Below, piece by piece: positions 29,712 to 38,589 of a stretch of 64,000 bases of DNA. The stretch lies in assembly GCA_964017195.1 (NCBI GenBank), contig OZ024895.1, positions 25,111,375-25,175,374 on the forward strand. The letters are read 5' to 3'. Source of the stretch: Siderastrea radians. Lineage: Eukaryota > Cnidaria > Anthozoa > Scleractinia > Rhizangiidae. Each line of letters starts with the position of its first letter. The first letter of the stretch is position 1. The notes beneath the pieces were generated by a model. That model did no database searches. It was not told the origin of the DNA and saw nothing but the letters and a program-made list of their open reading frames with translations. The position numbers and the translations under genes were made by a program.

Positions 29712-31001
29712 TTAAACGATCATCACTTCATTGCCGATTTTTTGGACAATAACATCACTCTCGTAAAATACGATGCTATGAGCTCGGACGTTTGCAGTTG
29801 GGGCAGCGTTCAAACGATAATGGAGAATCAATTGTTTGGGGTCTCGTGTTACAACCTCTTTTTGATATGTCAAATCGAAATATATCAATCCGTACAAACT
29901 GGTGAAATTGGCGAGATTCAATTGCGTCCCTGTGTTGTAATCGTTCTTTCGGGATGCATAAGACATCAGATCATTGAAGACTCTCACTTTACTATCTCCA
30001 TCATATTCGATCTCTGGAAAGAAGACGTTATTACCGTATTCTAAACGAATGGATGAGAGACTACTGTTAGCATCAGCAGCATTGAGCTTGAAAGTATCAA
30101 AAATGTATGGTGTCCGTTCGGATTCTTCATTATTTGGTTCATCTGTCCGCTGAAGATAAACAAAAACATGCTTGACATTGTCTATAGCTGGGCTTATCTG
30201 AAACATATTCTGGATAGCTCTGGTATTAGCACTCTGGTTGTAAAGATCGCGCATATAAGTCCATGTTGTTGGCTTGAGAAAATTAGAAACAAACTGACTA
30301 TATAGACTGTCTTTTGGGATCAGTTTTGGGAGCCAAAGATACAATCTTTTTACTACAATACGACCATCGTCTGCCGCTGCTGCTTTGTGAATCAATTCAT
30401 CATCATCATTAAGCGTGATTTCAATTTTGAGCTGCATTGGAGGTAGCATTTTATCCTCAAGTTTTTCGAAAAAGGTGAATCTGTTCAACGGAATCATCTC
30501 GTTGATGCTCTTAGCTCTCCCACCACCGTTATTCTGACGTGCTTGGGTTAAAATGCGACGGGCCTCGAAACCTGTGTTCGTATTTGCTGTAGTTCCATCA
30601 GTATCAAGATACCAGAATGAATTCTTTCCAACGGATCGACTGAAGTCCTCGCTGTATTCAAGAAGATTTTTGACATTTGTTATTCGATGCAAATTATCAC
30701 TCTCGTACACGATTTTGCCTGAAGATTTAATAACCATATGCCTAATAAGTGACTGAGATCCGTTGATCATAGTGATTCCATCTGCTTGAGCATATCCAGC
30801 CCCGTCAGCTCTTTTTTGAAGCTCTTTAGTCACCTCAAAATACCCGTTGAAGAAATCAAAAAACGTAGATCGATCATTGATTGTGAATCTATAACCCGTC
30901 TTTTTCTGGTTTTGATTGTTAGCAGGCTGTTCAATTACATTATCCAAATGGAAACGAACGTATTCATATCTTTGAAGATTTTCATATGTTCTGAAACTCA
31001 T
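29712..31001 (-). CDS. Major capsid protein, double jelly-roll
   Basis: 429 codons from the Met at 31001 (MSFRTYENLQRYEYVRFHL), which directly follows a TATATAATG motif; a Met 45 bp upstream is less likely. Length and pattern fit the Polinton/adintovirus hexon-like major capsid protein: SFWYLDTDG and ILTQARQNN, then LPPMQLKIEITLNDDDELIH in the first jelly roll, and PKQLILHYRLNAAPTANVR near the end. The frame is fully open. It would form the icosahedral shell as trimers. Confidence 0.88.
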   Translation of the reverse strand: MSFRTYENLQRYEYVRFHLDNVIEQPANNQNQKKTGYRFTINDRSTFFDFFNGYFEVTKELQKRADGAGYAQADGITMINGSQSLIRHMVIKSSGKIVYESDNLHRITNVKNLLEYSEDFSRSVGKNSFWYLDTDGTTANTNTGFEARRILTQARQNNGGGRAKSINEMIPLNRFTFFEKLEDKMLPPMQLKIEITLNDDDELIHKAAAADDGRIVVKRLYLWLPKLIPKDSLYSQFVSNFLKPTTWTYMRDLYNQSANTRAIQNMFQISPAIDNVKHVFVYLQRTDEPNNEESERTPYIFDTFKLNAADANSSLSSIRLEYGNNVFFPEIEYDGDSKVRVFNDLMSYASRKNDYNTGTQLNLANFTSLYGLIYFDLTYQKEVVTRDPKQLILHYRLNAAPTANVRAHSIVFYESDVIVQKIGNEVMIV

Positions 31002-31100
31002 TATATATTGATAGTTTAGATAAAATTCACTTTTTATATAAACCATTTCCCACTTGTTAGTCTATTTATAATTGGATAAAATTCACTTTTTAATAACATT

Positions 31101-31463
31101 TTATCGTCTTAATCCAGTACCAGATATAAGTCTATTCAAAATTGTGTTGTAATCTTCTTCTTGTTTTGGTTTAGTAGGTTTGGTTGGTTTCATGGTTTTA
31201 TTCATTAATTGTTTAGTTGAACCGTGTAATTTTCTCATAATAAGCTCTCCGCTTTTTTCAGCTGCTTTTTTTCCCAGTTTGTCTCCAGCATGTGAAATAC
31301 CAGATTCAAGCGCTTTTTTGGCAAAAGGTTTTAAAACCATTTCTGGAACTTTACTTAACACCCTTCCAACCGGTTTGAAAATATTGTCAACAATTATCCC
31401 AGATCCTTTATGTTTATAAACAAAACGACCTTGTTTTGGGTGATTTACACGTTTTGTATTCAT
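31101..31463 (-). CDS. Small basic structural protein (pX/pVI-like)
   Basis: 120 codons, highly basic. An N-terminal KHKGSGIIVDNIFKPVG contains a GSG site like those cut by the element protease, followed by an amphipathic Lys/Ala-rich helix (FAKKALESGISHAGDKLGKK). The tail is PTKPTKPKQEEDYN. It may condense DNA or act on membranes like adenovirus core or pVI peptides. Placed between major and minor capsid genes on the same strand. Confidence 0.6.
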   Translation of the reverse strand: MNTKRVNHPKQGRFVYKHKGSGIIVDNIFKPVGRVLSKVPEMVLKPFAKKALESGISHAGDKLGKKAAEKSGELIMRKLHGSTKQLMNKTMKPTKPTKPKQEEDYNTILNRLISGTGLRR

Positions 31464-31487
31464 ATGATGGCATCTATATATAACAAG

Positions 31488-32248
31488 TTACATTAATTTC
31501 TCTCTCAGAATTAAACTGAATGATGTGTCAGAATGATTTAAATCGATGATTCTCCTTTTGCCGTCTGTAATATACATTCTTATTTGATTGATAGTATTTT
31601 TATTAACAGGATTGAACTGTACTCGTCGAGGCTCTTGTGTGAATGAAAAACTTGGTGTTAAAGTACTAGTACTAGTACTAAAGCTATGTCTGTTTCATGA
31701 CCATCAACTAAAGAGTCAGAAATGAGATCACAATGAACGTTCAAGATTTCCCTGTCTTGAGAGAGATTAGGAATGTAATCTCCAACATTTTCACTACTTG
31801 TTAGAATCCTTTTATTGAAACCAATAAGATCATTAAAATCACTTTGAGTCAGATCTAATCTGTAATTTGAGGCAAGTGTTATTATTGTCCTAAATTTCGT
31901 GTCGTCAAACTCGAGAGTGATAGGATATTGGGGGTTGGATGAGGTCCCTGTTTTTGTTCGTTCTTTGATTAAATTGTCAAAATCAACGTAATTCCAGACT
32001 CCAGGGTTAAATATAATTTCCGTCCAATTAGCACCACTATCTGTCGAATATCTTATTTTCTGATTATTAAGTTCTTTTGTGACGTTAAACCAAGTAAAGG
32101 ACATCGAAATGATTCGGTCGAGGCCGATTTCATATTGTCGATTCGGATCGAGAATTATCGGATTATTGTATTTAATTATGAAATCGCTTGGTTTATTACC
32201 ATTTCTGTCTTTAACGGAATGACTGGATAATACGATTTGTCTATTCAT
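31488..32248 (-). pseudogene. Penton-like minor capsid protein, frameshifted
   Basis: Starts MNRQIVLSSHSVKDRNGNKP after TATAATG. A single jelly-roll pattern is seen (SDFIIKYNNPIILDPNRQYE; IGLDRIISMSFTWFNV; ITLEFDDTKF). The first frame ends at 31658 inside a six-base repeat (ACTAGT)n. The C-terminal strand block (RMYITDGKRRIIDLNHSDT) is in another frame and ends at 31488. Expansion or contraction of the repeat explains the break. It would occupy the capsid vertices. Confidence 0.8.
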
Positions 32249-32255
32249 TATACGA

Positions 32256-33241
32256 TTAGTTTAGACTAAAATAGTTTTTGTATATTTTGTTGTTTTGTGA
32301 CCTATCGAGTATTGAATTTCTCAACAAGATGTCGAGAAGAGCGACGCCTGTATTCCGTAATTCGATGCTGTTATTACCGGCAATCATCGAACCGATGATT
32401 ATTTCCAGTTTTTTCATCATTTCTGTCGGATTATTGAAAAACATTACCTGTCCACCTCTTTTTGTTTTTTTCTTCAAACCAGACCCTTTAATATTTTTCA
32501 GTCTTTGATTATTGTAATTTATATAATCATTTAATACTTTTCTCGTATCATTAATTACTTTTCTTCTCATTTGAGCTTCAGCTTGACTCATTAAACCCTT
32601 ATTCAATTTTTTGGTAATTAGAGCCGAAAACCCAGGGAGTTGTTTCCGTTTCTCTTTAGCCTTACTCAGGGCCTTGGTAAGATAAGATTTCCTCTTTATG
32701 TCATTCATATCTTCTTGTTGAAGTCGTAATTCGATATCATCATAGTTAGGAATTTGAAGTTCATTTGATTTATTCTATCCTCTTCAAGAATTTCGTAATC
32801 TGGTACTTCTTCTTCGTATTCAGGAGGTAGATCTTCTGGTTCATACATGTATTCTGGATCTATATACATTTGTTTTTCACCAGATGCTAAATCATTAAGG
32901 GCATCTTCATAACTTGGAGGCTTTGGAACTAACTGTTTATCATATTGTAATTTAACTTCTTGACCAAACAGATCTTCTAAACCAAAATCAGGCACTTCAT
33001 CATCAATATCAATTCCATAATCTGGAACAGGTCCCTTTTTCTTTGGTAATCTTCTCAATGGCATTTTTGGAGCTGCGATTTCCCTTAACCCGGATGTGAT
33101 AGGCTTGAAAAGTTTCTCTGCTTGAACTTCACCTATTTGATCAGATATCCTTTTTTGTTTTATGGTCTCTCTTACAGCGTTTATTTTTTTACCTAGCTCA
33201 GATCGTCTCTCAGTTAATTCTTTCCATTTAAGTAAACTCAT
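32256..33241 (-). pseudogene. Structural protein with two PPxY motifs, frameshifted
   Basis: The first frame (33241-32705) starts MSLLKWKELTERRSELGKKI. It has an acidic middle with KPPSYEDAL and DLPPEYEEEV, two PPxY motifs that bind WW domains of NEDD4-type ubiquitin ligases in other viruses. The second frame (32708-32256) starts at NDIKRKSYLTKAL and contains a protease-type site (NIKGSGLKK) and a conserved-looking helix block (FFNNPTEMMKKLEIIIGSMI). The two overlap by a few bases; a frame change near 32745 suggests one original gene. Possibly a minor capsid or tegument-like protein. Confidence 0.65.
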
Positions 33242-33368
33242 TATATCATTTGTTTACATAAAAGTTTCGTTTTTTTGTTTGTAAAAACTAGGATTATCAT
33301 ATATAAAAACGCTCGCATAGCGAGTCGCATAGCGTGATATGATGAGTCACTAATCAAAAGTTTATGTA
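33242..33368. promoter_or_regulatory. Divergent promoter between structural genes and ATPase
   Basis: 127 bp separate the minus-strand structural block from the plus-strand ATPase. It contains CTCGCATAGCGAGTCGCATAGCG, a small hairpin plus a direct repeat, and a TGAGTCA at 33343-33349. Confidence 0.5.
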
Positions 33369-34022
33369 ATGTATTATCATATGAAGATTTACAATTATGA
33401 CATTGAAGATTCTGAAAATAACAATTTCGTTCAATTACACGATTTCATGCCTGACAGAACCTTCCGATTACTTCTCGCATCTCCAAGTGGAGGAGGAAAA
33501 ACCAACCTTCTACTTGATATGATCTACAGGTTATTGTTCTTTGACAAGATATACCTTTACGCTCGCAATCTACAGCAAAGCAAATATAAGCACCTGTTGA
33601 AATCTTTCGAACCAATATCAAAAGAGGTCGGTTATGATGTGATAGAAGCGAGTAACAATGATATAATCCCTTTGACAGATTTGTCTGATGAAGGTCAAAA
33701 ACTGGTGATCTTCGATGATTATTTGAATACAGGAAAGAAAAACGACGAAAGGATAAGAGATTATTTCACTAATAGCAGAAACAAAAACTGCTCTTGTATC
33801 TATTTGTCACAAAGTTATTATGGGACAGATAAGACAATCCGTTTGAACTGTTCACATTTTTGTGTTTTTGATTTTCCTTCTAGTAACGAGCAATCGATGA
33901 TTTGTCGAGAACTGAACATAAATAAATCAGATTATCAAAAAGCTACTAAGGATCCATATAGTTTTTTGTATGTTGATAAGGTCAAACAAAATGTAGCCAA
34001 AAATTTTGATGAAAAAATCTAA
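33369..34022 (+). CDS. FtsK/HerA-type packaging ATPase
   Basis: 217 codons; the start could also be the Met at 33381 (MKIYNYDIEDSENN), which directly follows TATCATATG. Walker A is LLLASPSGGGKTNLLLD and Walker B is QKLVIFDDYLNTGKK; a sensor-like SCIYLSQSYYGTDKTIR follows. This is the A32-like genome packaging ATPase of Polintons and relatives, which drives DNA into the capsid. The frame is intact. It is the first gene of the plus-strand right arm, divergent from the capsid genes. Confidence 0.9.
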   Translation: MYYHMKIYNYDIEDSENNNFVQLHDFMPDRTFRLLLASPSGGGKTNLLLDMIYRLLFFDKIYLYARNLQQSKYKHLLKSFEPISKEVGYDVIEASNNDIIPLTDLSDEGQKLVIFDDYLNTGKKNDERIRDYFTNSRNKNCSCIYLSQSYYGTDKTIRLNCSHFCVFDFPSSNEQSMICRELNINKSDYQKATKDPYSFLYVDKVKQNVAKNFDEKI

Positions 34023-34033
34023 ACTGATATTAT

Positions 34034-35722
34034 ATGAGTTATACTAATGGTATCCTTAATCATGATGATTCTCAAGGACAAGGTCAGATAGGCCCTAGAG
34101 GGTTGCCTGGGTTACCTGGTCCTAAAGGCGATAAAGGTGATAAAGGCGATAAGGGTTCAAAAGGTGATAAAGGGCCACAAGGACCCCAGGACCTAAAAGG
34201 CGACAAAGGCGACAAAGACGACAACGGTGATCGTGGACCTCAGGGTAGTGCCAGCGGTTCTGCTAATATTGACATGCAAAATGAGTACGATATTTTGCGA
34301 TTAAAAAGCAACCCTTATCCTGTCCACGGTGATCTGACAAAGGTAATAAACTATCAGGACACGAGAAATATCTTTCTTTCAAAAAAGGAAGGCGGAAAAA
34401 TGGAAGCAAGCATTGATATGAACAATAATACAATCTACAACGTAAAAGACCCAGTACAGACAGATCAAGCCACAAACAAAAAGTATGTCGATAATCAGCT
34501 TCTGAAAAAATTGGATAAAGAAGCTGATATTGATATGAAAAATAATTCGATTATCAATCTTGATCTTCCATCAAACCAAAGAGACGCCACATGTGTCGAG
34601 TTTGTTAACAATAGAATTGATGACATGACACAAAAAAAGTTTCTCAAAGTTGATGGCACTAACAATATGACTGGAAACTTGAATTTAAATAACAATAAAA
34701 TTATTAACTTACAAACCGATTACAAAGATTCGAAATCCGCAGTTAATGTTGATTTTATGCAAAATGAAATGACATCTATGAGAGATCTTGTCAGTCAAAA
34801 AATTCGTGAATCTCATATCACTACCTCGGGACAAAAAAGGGACGCCTTCAGATACTTGATGGAAGACACTGATGAATCTTCGAGTGAAAACAATATCGAG
34901 GTTTTGGGTATTAGAGATTTTTCCGAGTCTCCACATCAAATAAATAAAAAAGCTTACTCTCTCAAACTCCTGTTTGAAAAAGGCTCACCCAATCAGTACC
35001 GCTCACGCCTCGGTTTTAACCTATATAAACTTCCGGTCGGTTACTGTACTATGGTCGTTGAATGGTTTCCTCCAGAAATGAATGAGATAAGTGTTACACC
35101 ACAAGGCACTACGATTTCAATTTCTAATCATACAACCAAAACATTTGAGAAGTACACCAAAACAGTTATCAATTTTTACAGATGGGGTAGCTCACCCCCA
35201 CAATTTATATATCTCGATCTGCACGGTACAGTCAGTAATCCATCATTTTTAACAATTGGTCATCTAATTGTTTATGGTGTTAAAGAAACAATTTCAAATG
35301 TTGATCCAAGTGTCTATGACACAGCTTTTGTTATTGAAAATGGAAAAATGGTAATGCAAACAGATTTGTCTTTAAACGGGGATCGTTTGCGTGGTTCCGT
35401 TCATTACATAAATGGGATTTTGAATACAAAAAATGGGAACACATTTTTGTTAAATGGTTGTGACAAAATAATCATTCCAAATCATAGCCACATATTAACT
35501 ATAACAGTGCTCTATTTCAAACTCAAAAGACGATATACGCCTATTTCTTTAAAAGTAAAACACAGTGACCATTTAACTCAATCAATCACTTACACTTCAA
35601 CCAAAGCAACTCGATTACAGACAATAAGTATTAATTTAGTACTGGCTTTTGGTAATATGGGTGTAGAACTGGCTTCGGTTATAAAAAATGTGGAACTGTT
35701 ACTATTGATTGAATACATATGA
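34034..35722 (+). CDS. Collagen-like fibre/attachment protein
   Basis: 562 codons following the ATPase by 11 bp. After a short start come about 50 residues of Gly-X-Y repeats (GPRGLPGLPGPKGDKGDKGD), one of them disrupted. A shaft follows with repeated phage-fibre-like blocks (ASIDMNNNTIYNVKDPV; MTGNLNLNNNKIINLQ). The C-terminal half is beta-rich and presumably the head. Collagen-like triple helices are common in virus fibres. A trimeric surface fibre that contacts host cells is the likely role. The frame is open to 35722. Confidence 0.8.
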   Translation: MSYTNGILNHDDSQGQGQIGPRGLPGLPGPKGDKGDKGDKGSKGDKGPQGPQDLKGDKGDKDDNGDRGPQGSASGSANIDMQNEYDILRLKSNPYPVHGDLTKVINYQDTRNIFLSKKEGGKMEASIDMNNNTIYNVKDPVQTDQATNKKYVDNQLLKKLDKEADIDMKNNSIINLDLPSNQRDATCVEFVNNRIDDMTQKKFLKVDGTNNMTGNLNLNNNKIINLQTDYKDSKSAVNVDFMQNEMTSMRDLVSQKIRESHITTSGQKRDAFRYLMEDTDESSSENNIEVLGIRDFSESPHQINKKAYSLKLLFEKGSPNQYRSRLGFNLYKLPVGYCTMVVEWFPPEMNEISVTPQGTTISISNHTTKTFEKYTKTVINFYRWGSSPPQFIYLDLHGTVSNPSFLTIGHLIVYGVKETISNVDPSVYDTAFVIENGKMVMQTDLSLNGDRLRGSVHYINGILNTKNGNTFLLNGCDKIIIPNHSHILTITVLYFKLKRRYTPISLKVKHSDHLTQSITYTSTKATRLQTISINLVLAFGNMGVELASVIKNVELLLLIEYI

Positions 35723-36106
35723 AAAGTTGAATTACATAAAGCTATAATAGAATTCAGAAACGAGCAAATTCGTGGACGAATCGGTTGGAAGGCTCTCACA
35801 ATACTGAAGACAAATCACAAGTGGATAAAATTACTTGATGCTTCAGAAATCGATGGAGTGACTACATTACAAGACATAGTCATACAAAATGTATATATCC
35901 ATCGCAATGACAGATACCATCATGCGAAATCAGATCTAGTCAGTAACAGTTTCGACCAGCTAGAATTCTTTTTCAAAGCTGATTTTTCATCGTATCACTG
36001 TTACTTCAATAATCATCCTTCAAATTGGTCGATGGAATGCTTTTTAGAATATATTGTTATCCCAAAAGAAATAAACGTCGAGGATTCCAATGAAGATAAT
36101 GAATAA
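35723..36106 (+). pseudogene. Second fibre-head-like segment without a start
   Basis: Open in the same frame as the fibre gene, directly after its stop, but without an ATG near its beginning. Blocks such as IQNVYIHRNDRYHHAKSDL and SMECFLEYIVIP resemble the end of the preceding fibre head (VIKNVELLLLIEYI). It may be the 3' end of a duplicated fibre gene whose front was lost, or a domain cut off from the fibre by the TGA at 35720-35722. Confidence 0.5.
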
Positions 36107-36257
36107 TCTAACTTATATATATATATATATACGAGAACAGCTATTTTAATCAATGAAATCATCGATAGTATCGAGAGATTGGTTCAAAACATCAGAAAAT
36201 TATACTCCAGTATAAAAGGATCATTCAAGAAGAAAAAAATGTAACCATATAATATAT

Positions 36258-36745
36258 ATGACTAAAAAACGTAAAAAATATTTTTGACTGGAATCATGTA
36301 TCAGACAAATTAACAGATGATCAAATCAATGAATTAAAATTATATTATCAAACATATCATCGAAAATATTGGGCATACAAAAAGGCTACAAAACACCTTA
36401 AACGATGGAAATTAATAGGTGATAGCCTATCTGTTTGTTTTGCTACCGTCGGTATAGCTTCCACTATCGCGACAAGCGGCGTGTCTCTGATTGCAATTTC
36501 AACTGTATCGATTCTTATTCAAACATGTGAAACACAAAAACCTCGATCTCAAGATTCACAACTGTACATACGCTTATCAAAGTTATCAGCATCTATTAAA
36601 CACTATTAAAGATACGATGAGAGCTGGTAATTTCAACGCAAGTAGCTTACATATTTTAATGAACAACGTGGACAACTATGTATGTGACAATAGCCCGATT
36701 GATGATAAATATTTAATTAAATACAATGAATATTTTACTTGTTAA
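36258..36745 (+). pseudogene. Membrane-hairpin Polinton protein, frameshifted
   Basis: A protein starting MTKKRKKYF at 36258 changes frame within an A run near 36275. It continues as SDKLTDDQINELKLYYQTY and a pair of small-residue hydrophobic helices (VCFATVGIASTIATSGVSLI), then changes frame again near 36525 before HNCTYAYQSYQHLLNTIKDT and the C-terminal helix. Gly/Ala/Ser-rich hydrophobic hairpins suggest a membrane or membrane-active protein. The tail overlaps the neighbouring minus-strand gene by about 11 bp. Confidence 0.6.
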
Positions 36746-37314
36746 TTATTGATTTAATTTCATTTCCAATTAACAAAATGATATCATTCCAGTATTTTTC
36801 ATAAAATGCTGTTTTTTTTAAATTTACTAATTGGAATATTATCAAATGGTAAATTCATCATACTTAACACCTTACGTAAAATGAAATTAATGCTAATCAT
36901 TCTCTTTCTTTTACCATTTACTTCATTAATAATATTACCTATCTCTGTAAACACTCTTTCCATCTTATATTTTTGATGGTATGATATTTCTATATTATAT
37001 ATTTGTTCAATATCCAGAATTGTATTATTTATATGGTATTCTCTATGGTAAATAGATTTCCTTTTCAATTTATGTCTATTCTCATAAAAATTAACATACT
37101 CTACTGATGATTCATATCCTTGAACAATACCACAACTCCGACATACTAACATCCCGTCGTTGTCGATGATATCCTGACAATCACAGCATAAATAATATTT
37201 TGTTAAACGATCTTGTGGTTTTTCATTAGAATCTTCCAATTTTTGGTCACAAAAAGGACAAACAATATCTCCTGATTCTTTCAGTTCATCATGTAATTCC
37301 TTATTACAATTCAT
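36735..37314 (-). pseudogene. TFIIB/VLTF3-like zinc-ribbon transcription factor
   Basis: The N-terminal half has paired Cys motifs: CPFCDQKL, then CCDCQDIIDNDGMLVCRSCG, the D-x-G-x-x-V-C-x-x-C-G form of a TFIIB-type zinc ribbon. A KRKSIYHREYHINNTI block follows, as in poxvirus late transcription factor 3 relatives. The first frame ends at 36799 in an A run; the final helix (YWNDIILLIGNEIK) lies in another frame down to 36735. Start at 37314, after a TATAGAATG context, facing the right terminal repeat. A role in transcribing late genes of the element is inferred. Confidence 0.7.
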
Positions 37315-37356
37315 TCTATACTATTAGATGAGATATATTTTTATAATACAAATGAG

Positions 37357-37586
37357 CGCAATGGAGAATGCATTAGGTAGCCCTATCTGAGCACACTACT
37401 GAGATCATGAAAAAGAATACACCTACTGAATTCATGGCGAAAGACCGACTCAAGGAGACCGAAGCGTGAAATGCTTTTAAAGGGGATGAAACCGCAAAAT
37501 GGAAATTATGATATGAAATCAGAAAATGGCTTTTCGCGTGCGAGAAAATGAGTGTGAGAAATCGACAGCACAGCCCCATGTAGTTA
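37357..37586 (-). repeat. Right terminal inverted repeat of the Polinton
   Basis: Reverse complement of the left repeat, about 20 bp longer in its inner part. Ends CCATGTAGTTA followed by the CCTA array. Target duplication cannot be resolved because both flanks are tetranucleotide repeats. Confidence 0.9.
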
Positions 37587-37645
37587 CCTACCTACCTACC
37601 TACCTACCTACCTACCTACCTACCTACATACATACATACATACAT
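37587..37645. repeat. (CCTA)n and (CATA)n microsatellite
   Basis: About nine CCTA units followed by five CATA units. On the minus strand this is the 3' tail of the adjoining LINE fragment; many LINEs of this group end in short tandem repeats. Confidence 0.9.
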
Positions 37646-38580
37646 TAACTTTATTGAAGTGTCAGGGGTATTTAGCTATGGATAGCTAATTGGGGACACT
37701 AGCAAATACAAAATAATATAAAATATAAAATGTTAATATTATATAAGATAGATATATAAATAGGTAATTAACAATTTAAATATATTTTATAGGTCTAATT
37801 AGTTGAAATATAAGTTCAAGATTACCTAAATTAGTTATATTATAATTATGTTGAGCAAGCATAGCAGCTGCATCTTCCGTCCAAAACATCTGTAAGGTTA
37901 ATGGCCCGAACTGCTTTTTTAAATTCATGAAGGCTTGTTTTGTTGCGAAGGTCTTTGTCCATTTTTCCCCAGAGATAGGGACCTAAATATCTTATGCTAT
38001 GTTTACCATAATTTACAGTGTTAAATCTAGGTATAGGGAAATCTTTACTACGCAAATCATAATTCTTAAATTGCTTGTGAAATATGTCACAAATGTGTTT
38101 AGGTGCCAGTAAATTTTTAACCTTGTACATTAGTATCAGTATGTCTTGTAGGCGTCTATTTACTAAACTAGGCAGCTTTGCCTTAATAGTTCATCATAAG
38201 CTGCCGTCTTCCTATTGTATACTGCACGTAGTGCCCGCTCTTGCACCCTTTCTAGTTTTCTATTATCAGATGCTTTACAGAAATGCCACACTGTATGACA
38301 GTACGTGAGATTAGGTAGAATTGCCGCTTTGTATAGTTGGAGCTTGGCTTCTGTAGCGATCATCTTTCTAAGGCGTACTAAGACACTAACTTTCTTGCTT
38401 GCTTGTTTTCATATATCACTTACATGTTTACTGAATTTAAGCTTATCATCCAATGTAACCCCGAGCAATTTGAGGTCTGGGGTGGAATTGATGGTATATC
38501 CATCAATGTTTACATTTATGAACTGGTCGCTGTTGTTTCCTCTATTTATCAACATTGCATTGTACTTGTCATAGTTTCCC
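37646..38580 (-). pseudogene. LINE ORF2 C-terminal fragment with 3' UTR
   Basis: Minus-strand blocks in order: NAMLINRGNNSDQFINVNID, then AKLQLYKAAILPNLTYCHTV and LERVQERALRAVYNRKTAAY, then DFPIPRFNTVNYGKHSIRYL and GPYLWGKMDKDL. These are the thumb and C-terminal parts of a jockey/CR1-type reverse transcriptase. A TGA near 38412 and a frame change near 38165 break it. The 5' end at about 38580 is a sharp truncation against an unrelated gag fragment. Confidence 0.8.
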
Positions 38581-38589
38581 TTCGACTTC

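Larger units (their letters stand above)
18108..37586. mobile_element. Polinton/Maverick (adintovirus-like) endogenous virus element
   Basis: A 19.5-kb unit bounded by inverted repeats (18108-18315 and 37357-37586). It holds the diagnostic Polinton set: family B DNA polymerase, DDE integrase with chromodomain, FtsK/HerA-type packaging ATPase, adenovirus-type cysteine protease, double jelly-roll major capsid protein and penton-like minor capsid protein, plus accessory genes. Such elements integrate via the integrase and are presumed to form virions. This copy is defective: the polymerase gene has two nonsense codons and at least three frame changes, the integrase is split by a 1.4-kb insertion, and several structural genes have one frame change each. 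Major capsid, ATPase and fibre frames are intact. The terminal repeats are nearly identical over about 165 bp, suggesting a fairly recent insertion. Confidence 0.93.
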
